A DNA stretch of 45,120 nucleotides from Burkholderiaceae bacterium (GTDB lineage: Bacteria; Pseudomonadota; Gammaproteobacteria; Burkholderiales; Burkholderiaceae_C). Below the pieces are notes generated by a model, which saw only the letters and a program-made list of their open reading frames with translations, was not told where the DNA came from and searched no databases. Made by a program: the position numbers and the translations under genes. Below, piece by piece: positions 1 through 8,310 of the stretch; positions within the stretch are counted from its first letter, which is position 1; every line of letters starts with the position of its first letter. The stretch spans positions 1 to 45,120 of the forward strand of contig JABWBN010000031.1 in the NCBI GenBank assembly GCA_013360485.1, written 5' to 3'.

Positions 1-72
1 CGCAACACCAGCGGCGGCGTACAGCCTCAGCGAGTGGCGCCAGAAGGCCTGGTGCCGCCGAGCCGAGCTCAC
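1..72 (-). CDS. 5' fragment of a protein (reads MSSARRHQAFWRHSLRLYAAAGVA...), possibly TIGR02444/DUF2390-like; runs off the left edge
   Basis: GTG start at 70-72 (rc) overlaps the TGA of the upstream gene (GTGA); only 24 codons visible, N-terminal FWRxSLxLYAxxGVA resembles TIGR02444 starts. Confidence 0.4.
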   Translation of the reverse strand, partial: MSSARRHQAFWRHSLRLYAAAGVA

Positions 73-677
73 GCGACCGTGCGCACCACCTCGGCGCACG
101 GCTGCGCGGCCGGGCCGTGACCCGTCCAGCGCTTGAAGAGCTGGTGCTCGATGCCGACCTGGTCGAGCGCCTTGCCGATGCTTTGGTGGATGATGTCCAT
201 GATTGTCTGCGGCTGGTGATAGAACGCCGGCATCGGCGGCAGGATCACCGCGCCGCAGTCGGCAGCGCGCGTCATCAGCTCGAGATGCCCCTTGTGCAGC
301 GGCGTTTCGCGCACCATCAGCACGAGCTTGCGACCCTCCTTGAGTTGGACATCAGCCGCCCGCACCACGAGGTTGTAGGTGAACGAGTTGGCAATCGCTG
401 ACAGGGTCTTGACCGTGCACGGGGCCACGATCATGCCGCGGGTGCGAAACGAGCCGCTCGCGACTGCTGCGCCGACATCCTTGTTGCTGTAGACCACGCT
501 GGCCAGGCGGCGCACGTCGTCGACCGTGTACTCGGTTTCGATGGCCAGGTTCATGCCCGCGGCTTCCGACAGGATCAGGTGCGTCTCCTGGCCCAATGCC
601 TTGAGCACGCGCAGCATCTCCACGCCATAGACGACGCCTGTGGCGCCGGTGATGGCGACGATCAACGGAAGACTCAT
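69..677 (-). CDS. ubiX: UbiX-family flavin prenyltransferase
   Basis: MSLPLIVAITGATGVVYGVEMLRVL..., IVAPCTVKTLSAIA, LMVRETPLHKGHLELM, ILPPMPAFYHQPQTIMDII motifs; ATG at 677 preferred over the longer ORF. Confidence 0.93.
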   Translation of the reverse strand: MSLPLIVAITGATGVVYGVEMLRVLKALGQETHLILSEAAGMNLAIETEYTVDDVRRLASVVYSNKDVGAAVASGSFRTRGMIVAPCTVKTLSAIANSFTYNLVVRAADVQLKEGRKLVLMVRETPLHKGHLELMTRAADCGAVILPPMPAFYHQPQTIMDIIHQSIGKALDQVGIEHQLFKRWTGHGPAAQPCAEVVRTVA

Positions 678-753
678 CGGGCACTCCTGTGGCTGGATGT
701 GGATAGGGTGATGGTGCAGGAGCTGACGGAGCTCGGCAAGGGGTGGCCCGGGT

Positions 754-1437
754 TCACGCCGCCATTGCGGGCAATTCGGATTGCACCGCTTCGTCGACTG
801 GGTATCCGGCCGCTTCCAGCGCTGCAATCACGGCTGAGATGTCACGGGTGTGGAAGCGCACGATCACAGGCCGCGCGGCATCGCAATTGCCGTTCCCCTC
901 GTCGCGGCGGCCCACGGGGTAGATCGCCTGGGGTGGCGCACCGGCGGACTCGCAGATTTGTGCGATGCGCACCAAGGTGCCTGTGCCCATTCGCAGCGGA
1001 GCCAGGGTCACGCCGCTGCGGCGCTCGCGGGCGCCCAGGCAGCGTGCTGCGTACTGGAAGATCTCGTTGGCCGAAATGACGCCGACGACCTGGTCGCCAT
1101 CCATCACCGGGAACTGGGCCACGCCCAGCTCCTGACCCTTCAGCAGGCAATGCTCCATCGTGTCCGAGGCCTGCACCGTGGCCGGTGAGCGCAGCATCAC
1201 GTCCTTGACTTGCAGCCGCGTGACGAAGAAGTTGAATTCGTCGGAGTCCTGCGTGCGCAACACGAACTGCCCCATGCGCAGCAGTCCGGCGCGCGTGACC
1301 AGGCCGCGCAGGCGGCCGTTCTCGACCACCGGCAAGGCATGCAGGTTGTTTTCGCTGATCAGTCGCTTGGCCTCCGAGACGAGCGTGTCACTGTCGATCG
1401 TCAGCGGGTGGGGATGCATGTAGTTGCGTACCAGCAT
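754..1437 (-). CDS. CBS-domain protein, probable phenylphosphate synthase third-subunit (PpsC-like)
   Basis: MLVRNYMHPHPLTIDSDTLVSEAKRLISENNLHALPVVENGRLRGLVTRAGLL... two CBS repeats; same operon as PpsA/PpsB-like genes. Confidence 0.8.
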   Translation of the reverse strand: MLVRNYMHPHPLTIDSDTLVSEAKRLISENNLHALPVVENGRLRGLVTRAGLLRMGQFVLRTQDSDEFNFFVTRLQVKDVMLRSPATVQASDTMEHCLLKGQELGVAQFPVMDGDQVVGVISANEIFQYAARCLGARERRSGVTLAPLRMGTGTLVRIAQICESAGAPPQAIYPVGRRDEGNGNCDAARPVIVRFHTRDISAVIAALEAAGYPVDEAVQSELPAMAA

Positions 1438-1462
1438 GGCAGTGGCCTTCGGTCTCCGGGAT

Positions 1463-2011
1463 TCAGAAATGTCCACCGATGCGGGCCAGCCCGAGCGCGG
1501 CCAGCGTCATCGCGTTGTCGATCTCGCCGCTGGCGATGCGGCTGCCGATCTCGGCCGCATCGAGCAGGACGACGTCGATGTCCTCGCCCGCGTCGGGCCG
1601 CGGTGGTGTCCGGTGGCTCACGTTGCGCGCCAGGTAGATCCAGGCTCGGTTGGCCAAGAGCGCCGGCTGCGGGTGCAGCACGCCCAGGATCTGCAACGGC
1701 TCATCCGTCGCGTAGCCGGTCTCCTCGGCGAGCTCACGCGCTGCGCCTCGGTCCGGTTGCTCGTCGATGCCATCGTGCAAACCGCCCGGCAACTCGAGGC
1801 TGTCGCGGCGCGAGCCATGGCGGTACTGCCGGACCATCACGACCTGGCCGCTTGTGGTCAGCGGCAAGACCGACAGCCAGTCGGCCATGTGCAGCACGTG
1901 AAAGTCGCGCGCCTGGCCTGTGCGCGGTGACTGCGCCCGGTCGCGAAACACCCGAAAGACGCCGGCATCGAACACCGGGTGCGATTGCAGCAGTGGCCAG
2001 GGTCGCGTCAT
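1463..2011 (-). CDS. Nudix hydrolase (ADP-ribose pyrophosphatase-like)
   Basis: ELPGGLHDGIDEQPDRGAARELAEETGY Nudix box; ATG overlaps the stop of the upstream gene by 4 nt. Confidence 0.88.
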   Translation of the reverse strand: MTRPWPLLQSHPVFDAGVFRVFRDRAQSPRTGQARDFHVLHMADWLSVLPLTTSGQVVMVRQYRHGSRRDSLELPGGLHDGIDEQPDRGAARELAEETGYATDEPLQILGVLHPQPALLANRAWIYLARNVSHRTPPRPDAGEDIDVVLLDAAEIGSRIASGEIDNAMTLAALGLARIGGHF

Positions 2012-3270
2012 GCTGCCTGGGCCTGCGTGCACGCCTGCGAGCGTTGATGAAGCCGCACGAACTCGTCGACGGCAGCCCGAGCGAAGTCGTTCGTGTACAG
2101 GTGCAGGTCGATCTCGCGCACGCCCTCGGGGTGATCCAGGCGATCCTTCAATCGCTGGACGAATGCCGCGTCGGCGACGGGGTCGTAAATCGGGCGGCCC
2201 TCCTTGTCGAGCGACGACCAGCCCTTCAGCGGAACAAGGAAGGTCCAGGGGCCGCGCGCCTGGTTCAGCCGCTGGGCGATCACATCGGCGGCCGCGCGCA
2301 ACTCGTCCGCAGTGGTACGCACCTGCACGCGCAGCGCATCCTGCACGTACTGGACGCGGTCCTTGGTCTTCTCGAGCATGTCGGCACGCCCGCCGTAGGA
2401 CAGGATGTCCAGGCCGCAGGGCGCCAGCACCATGGGGATGCCGGTGGTCACGGCGGCCATGAGGCGGTCGGGCCCGGGGTCGCGGTTGCCGTGAAACAGG
2501 TTCTCCATGACGCCGCCGATGCACAGGTCGAGCACGCCCTGGAAGGCGCCGTCGCGGATCATTTCCTCCATCGCGCGATCGCCCTTGCCTTGCGCATGGC
2601 AGACGATGGGAGTAAAGCCCGCGTCCTCCAGCATCCCCAGCGCCGCCTGCACCGCCATCTCGCCGAAGCCGAAGGACGACACCGCAACACACGGCTTGTC
2701 GAAGTGGATCTCGGTGCCCTGGGTCATCTCGACCATGCCGCAGATGGCGCCCACGGCGTTGGTGATCTGGGCTCGCAGCAGCGGATTCATCTTCACGATG
2801 TCCAGCACCGTGTGATGCATCGTGATGTCGCGCGTTCCCACGTACTTGTCGATGTAGGCCGGGTGCGCCGCCATCGGCGAAGCCATCACCTTGGGCATGC
2901 CGAAGGGCAACTGCTTCATGATGGATGTGGCCACCAATGTGGCTGTGCCGCCCCCGATGCCGATGATGCCGTGCACGCGGCCTTGCCTGACGAGATCGCC
3001 GACGATGGCCGCTGCGCCACGAATCTGGTTGTTGGTCGCGGTGTCGCGGTCCGATCGGTACTTCTCGCGCACCACCTCGATGGGCAGCCCGCCGCGCTTG
3101 GCCACATCGTCAGTGCGAATGTCGCCAGGGAAGGGCGGTGGCTCCTCCATGCTGAAGTCGAGCAAGATGGGGTCGTGCCCGCGGCCGCGTATCAGGTCAC
3201 GCACGAAGACGATGTCCTCGCCGCGCGTGTCGAGGTTGCAGACGATGACGATGCCTTTGCGGGAACTCAT
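2008..3270 (-). CDS. Tm-1-like ATP-binding / UPF0261 family protein
   Basis: MSSRKGIVIVCNLDTRGEDIVFVRDLIRGRGHDPILLDFSM... GIIGIGGGTATLVATSIMKQLPFGMPKVMASPMA. Confidence 0.88.
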   Translation of the reverse strand: MSSRKGIVIVCNLDTRGEDIVFVRDLIRGRGHDPILLDFSMEEPPPFPGDIRTDDVAKRGGLPIEVVREKYRSDRDTATNNQIRGAAAIVGDLVRQGRVHGIIGIGGGTATLVATSIMKQLPFGMPKVMASPMAAHPAYIDKYVGTRDITMHHTVLDIVKMNPLLRAQITNAVGAICGMVEMTQGTEIHFDKPCVAVSSFGFGEMAVQAALGMLEDAGFTPIVCHAQGKGDRAMEEMIRDGAFQGVLDLCIGGVMENLFHGNRDPGPDRLMAAVTTGIPMVLAPCGLDILSYGGRADMLEKTKDRVQYVQDALRVQVRTTADELRAAADVIAQRLNQARGPWTFLVPLKGWSSLDKEGRPIYDPVADAAFVQRLKDRLDHPEGVREIDLHLYTNDFARAAVDEFVRLHQRSQACTQAQAA

Positions 3271-3342
3271 GGATGGGGCGATCCGTAGCAGGGTTCGAGG
3301 AAGGCCCGGGCTCCTTTGCCCGGGCCGCCGCGGCGGTGGCGT

Positions 3343-4854
3343 TCAGCCGGCCTTGGGCTTCTTGACTTCGGGGCGGGTGAGGCGTCCGATCATGTCGGCC
3401 ACCGGGCTGGCGCCCTTGAAACCATAGTCGCTCCAGCGATCGGACACCTTCTGCAGCACCGCGCGATCCATGAAGATCTCCTGCGGCTTGTTGGCCCACT
3501 CATAAGGCGTGCAGGCGTCCAGGATGATGCGGCTGGTGATGTCGCGCGCCTCGATGGGTAGGCCCGGATCCAGCGGTGTGGAGCGGCCACGGTCGATGAT
3601 CTGCGCCGAACGCTTGGGGTCGAAGCGCGTGGCCAGCGCCCACCACACGCGGTCCATGTCGTCGGCCTCGATGTCGTGGTCAACCACGATCACGCCCTTG
3701 AGGCCATAGTGACCGGTGGTGCTGGCGATCACGGCGTTGCCCACATGGTTCGAGTGGCCCGGGTACATCTGCTTGACCGACACCACCGCCCAGAAGCGGC
3801 CGGTGGCGGCCGCAGGCAGGTACACGCTCTGGATGCCGGGCACGCGCATGGTCTCCAGGTCGTACCAGAGGGTTGCCGTCCGGTTGAGCGACTGGATCAT
3901 GTGGATGTCGTTGATCGGCTTGCCCACCGTCGTCGACCAGAACACCGGCTTGTTGCGGTGCAGGATGCGTTTGACGCGCAGCACCGGCTTGGGATAGTCC
4001 TTGCCCTTGTTGCCCGAGTAGTAGCCGGTGTACTCGCCGAAGGGGCCTTCCTCCATCAATTCGTTGGGGTCGATGTATCCCTCGGCGATGATTTCGGCGT
4101 TGGCGGGCAACGTCAGCCCGGTCAGGTCGGACTTGAACACTGGCACGGGGCGGCCGCGCAATGCACCGGCGACATCGTATTCATCGGTCTGCGAGCTCAC
4201 CAGGGTGGAGCCGGCCAGGAACAGCACCGGATCGCAGCCGACGACCGCCGCGGCCGGCATCAGCTCGCCGCGTTCCTGGTACTTCTTCATGTGCATGTCG
4301 CCATGCTTGCCCTTGATGATCTGTGAGCCGAGGATGTTCTTGCCCAGAACCTGCGAGCGATAGGTGCCCAGGTTGGTCCATCCGGTGTCGGGGTCCTGGG
4401 TGACGAGATAGCCCGCGGTGACAAAAAAGCGGCCCCCGTCGTCCGGGTAGAACCAGGGCACTGGAAAGCGCTCGAGGTCGACGGCATCGCCCGAGATGAT
4501 GTTCTCCATCACCGGAGGGTTGTCCACATACGCCGGCTTGATCATCTGCTTCGTGGTCAATTCCATCCAGCGCTTGGACAGCTGGCACATCGACAGCGAC
4601 GGATCCTGCTCGAGCGCGATAGCCAGCCGCTTGGGCGTCGTGAAGGCGCTGGTGAACACGGGGATGTCATTGCCCTTGACGTTCTCGTACAGCAGGGCCG
4701 GCCCCTTGGTCTCCTCGTTCACCTTGGAGACGTGGCAAAGCTCGAACTTCCAGTCCACTTCGGTCTTGACGCGGTGGAGTTCGCCGTTGGCTTCGAGCGC
4801 GGCGATGTAGCTGCGCAGATCGTCGATGGGCCTGACTTCGGTACGTGCGTTCAT
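3343..4854 (-). CDS. UbiD-family (prenylated-FMN) decarboxylase/carboxylase, candidate phenylphosphate carboxylase catalytic subunit
   Basis: TNLGTYRSQVLG and EEGPFGEYTGYYSG (UbiD Arg and E-x4-E active-site motifs); 503 aa. Confidence 0.92.
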   Translation of the reverse strand: MNARTEVRPIDDLRSYIAALEANGELHRVKTEVDWKFELCHVSKVNEETKGPALLYENVKGNDIPVFTSAFTTPKRLAIALEQDPSLSMCQLSKRWMELTTKQMIKPAYVDNPPVMENIISGDAVDLERFPVPWFYPDDGGRFFVTAGYLVTQDPDTGWTNLGTYRSQVLGKNILGSQIIKGKHGDMHMKKYQERGELMPAAAVVGCDPVLFLAGSTLVSSQTDEYDVAGALRGRPVPVFKSDLTGLTLPANAEIIAEGYIDPNELMEEGPFGEYTGYYSGNKGKDYPKPVLRVKRILHRNKPVFWSTTVGKPINDIHMIQSLNRTATLWYDLETMRVPGIQSVYLPAAATGRFWAVVSVKQMYPGHSNHVGNAVIASTTGHYGLKGVIVVDHDIEADDMDRVWWALATRFDPKRSAQIIDRGRSTPLDPGLPIEARDITSRIILDACTPYEWANKPQEIFMDRAVLQKVSDRWSDYGFKGASPVADMIGRLTRPEVKKPKAG

Positions 4855-4893
4855 GAATGCTCCGTGGGTTGACGCGTTGGTGTCGAAAGGCGT

Positions 4894-6021
<1,128 letters not shown>

Positions 6022-6027
6022 GGTGGC

Positions 6028-7863
6028 TCAGCGCGCGATGGTGATGGCACCGGTGGAGCCATCCACCCGCAGCAACATGCCGGTCTTGATGATCTTGGTG
6101 GCATGGCCAGTGCCCACCACGGCAGGCATGCCGTACTCGCGGCAGACGATGGCCGCATGGCTCATCACACCGCCCACGTCAGTGACGCATGCCCCGATCT
6201 TGGCGAATGCCGGCGCCCAGGAAGGCGAGGTTGTCGGCGCGACGAGGATCTCGCCCTGTTGCAGCTGCCCCACCTCCCCAACGGTGCGGCACACCCGCGC
6301 TCGACCTTCGATCACCCCCGGGCTGCCCGCGAAGCCCTTGAGCTCGGTGATGCTGTCGGGGTCCTTCACCTCCTGCACCGCGGCCCAGTCGGCCAGTGAC
6401 TTGTTCGTCACGCCCCACAGCACGATGGTGAACGGCTCCTGGATGACCTCGGGCGCCGTGCCGATGGCCGGTGGCGCGTTCCACTCCTTGAACTTTGCCA
6501 TCACCCCCTTGCGCCACTCGACTTCCTTGGGCCAGGTCTGCGTGCCGCGCGGCGTGACGCCGGTGGCCCAGGCGGTGACGATGTCCCAGAGCGCCTGCTT
6601 GATCTCGTCGCGCCGCATCAGCCAGACGTCCTCGACATCAGCGATGACGCCGTGCTCCTTCATCACCGCTGCGACCTCGCGCATCTTGTTCCAGAACACC
6701 GAGTGGAACCAATGCTCCACGTAGAAGAGGTGGTTCTCCACATACGGGAACACCGTCTTTGCGCAGCCCAGGAGTTCGTCGAACTGCTTGCGGTCCTCGT
6801 CCTTCTCGATCAGGCCGCGGTACTCGGCAGTGATGCGGTCTCGTTCAGCTCGCACCTGCTCCATGGGACGCTCGATGCTCTCGCCCTTGCGGATCTTCTG
6901 GACGTAGGTCTGGATCCCCGTGAGCGGGATGTTCATCGCGTCGTTCCACGAACGGTCGTGGTGGAACCATCCGGTTCCAGTGGAGACGTTGAACCACGGC
7001 TCGCGTGACAGGCTCAGCGAGGTCAGCCACTGCGTGCCCCGCGGTGAGTTCTTGAGCGCTGCCTCGACCACGGTCCACTCAGGGCTGGAGTTGACGATTT
7101 CGTCAACGTGCAGTTCGACGGCCAGATGTGCGAGCTTCTTCAGCTCCTCGTCGGGCTGGTACATGATGACGTCGATGCCCGAGATCATCTGTGTCACCCG
7201 CTGTGCCGGAATACTGGGGAACAGCTTCTGCACGAAGTCGAGGAAGAACACGTAGGCGGCGTACCCGAGGTTCAAGAACTCGAAGTGGTACTGCCAGCAC
7301 TTGATGCCCAGGTTGATCAGGTCGTCGTAGTTCTTCAGCAGGTGGTAGCCCTTGGACTCACCCAGGGCGCCGGTGACCACCGATATGTCTTCCATGTCCG
7401 CCAGCCGCGGAATCTCGAGCTTCTCGAGTTCGCGGATCGTGGCCTCCATCTTGACCTTCCACTTGGCCTCGAGGTCGTCCCAGTTCTTGTAGTAGTGCCC
7501 CGCTCGCTCCATGAAGTGCGGCACGCGGCTGCCGATCTCCTCAGGGTCCTTCACCGGCACCGGCGAGATGTAGACGTAGCCGTTGATGATGCGGTGATCC
7601 ACGCCGCGCACCGGCGGAACCATGAAGATGCGGTTGTTGTACTGCGACAGTGCGAGGTACCAGGCTTCGTCCCAGATCGTGTCGAACGGATACAGCGGCT
7701 CGGGATAGTGCAGGCCGTCGTAGAACCAGAACATCTCCTTCTCGTACTGGTTGCGCACCGGATCGTCGGTGACGAACTGGTACTGGTACGGATACATGCG
7801 CTCCCAGCCTTCAGTGCCGGGTATGGTCTTGGCCTTCACGTCGTGCGGAACCGGGAACTTCAT
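6028..7863 (-). CDS. ppsA: PEP-utiliser mobile-domain (phosphohistidine) protein, phenylphosphate synthase subunit 1 (PpsA-like)
   Basis: 611 aa; C-terminal GGVMSHAAIVCREYGMPAVVGTGHAT phospho-His domain; partner gene 6 bp downstream; N-terminus unlike canonical PEP synthase. Confidence 0.85.
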   Translation of the reverse strand: MKFPVPHDVKAKTIPGTEGWERMYPYQYQFVTDDPVRNQYEKEMFWFYDGLHYPEPLYPFDTIWDEAWYLALSQYNNRIFMVPPVRGVDHRIINGYVYISPVPVKDPEEIGSRVPHFMERAGHYYKNWDDLEAKWKVKMEATIRELEKLEIPRLADMEDISVVTGALGESKGYHLLKNYDDLINLGIKCWQYHFEFLNLGYAAYVFFLDFVQKLFPSIPAQRVTQMISGIDVIMYQPDEELKKLAHLAVELHVDEIVNSSPEWTVVEAALKNSPRGTQWLTSLSLSREPWFNVSTGTGWFHHDRSWNDAMNIPLTGIQTYVQKIRKGESIERPMEQVRAERDRITAEYRGLIEKDEDRKQFDELLGCAKTVFPYVENHLFYVEHWFHSVFWNKMREVAAVMKEHGVIADVEDVWLMRRDEIKQALWDIVTAWATGVTPRGTQTWPKEVEWRKGVMAKFKEWNAPPAIGTAPEVIQEPFTIVLWGVTNKSLADWAAVQEVKDPDSITELKGFAGSPGVIEGRARVCRTVGEVGQLQQGEILVAPTTSPSWAPAFAKIGACVTDVGGVMSHAAIVCREYGMPAVVGTGHATKIIKTGMLLRVDGSTGAITIAR

Positions 7864-7960
7864 GGCTTGCCTCGTCCTTGTCTGTGGTGGGGCCCGGTCT
7901 TCTCATGGTTGGTCCCGATTCGAATCAGGAACCCGCGACCGGGCAACGCACACCTGCATC

Positions 7961-7976
7961 TGCATAAGGCGTGCCA
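7961..7976 (-). promoter_or_regulatory. sigma54 -24/-12 promoter for the pps-like operon
   Basis: Minus-strand TGGCACGCCTTATGCA: GG-N10-GC, one mismatch to TGGCACGN4TTGCA; ~98 bp upstream of the ATG at 7863. Confidence 0.85.
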
Positions 7977-8113
7977 TACCCGACCGCCGAGAGCCGACCG
8001 AGGCGTGGAACGAGCCTGTCGACCGACGCGCGCTCCTCGACAACGACGTCGCTGCATCGGCGCGCACGACCCGCTGCGCCGCGTGTCGCTGCGCTGGCCA
8101 CGTTGGGCGACAC

Positions 8114-8170
8114 GTGATCAATTCGTCAACTGGTCGTTCACCAAAACCGGTGACTTCATCAATTGGTGAG
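8114..8170. promoter_or_regulatory. Putative upstream activating sequences for the divergent XylR/DmpR-type activator
   Basis: GTGATCAATTCGTCAA (8114-8129) and TTCATCAATTGGTGAG (8155-8170) approximate TTGATCAATTGATCAA (3 and 4 mismatches); also TCACC-N5-CGGTGA arms between them. Confidence 0.6.
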
Positions 8171-8310
8171 AAGCACCGTGTCGGGTGTTCAGCCGCCTCG
8201 GCTGGGAGTCGCACTAGGGATCTACCCGCGACCACCCCACGCATTGACGTGCATCAGCGCCAGGCGGTGAAGCGCCGCCTACAAAACCAGGTTCCGCAAG
8301 ACTTCTAAGG

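Noticed and set aside
1210-3288. 692-aa plus-strand ORF
   Set aside because: Antisense to the CBS, Nudix and Tm-1-like genes, which have recognisable domains; no domain signal in the shadow ORF.
69-4854. Interpretation of ubiX/ubiD as ubiquinone biosynthesis genes
   Set aside because: Operonic linkage with PEP-synthase-like, CBS and Tm-1-like genes under an XylR/DmpR-type regulator fits a catabolic carboxylase better than housekeeping UbiD/UbiX.
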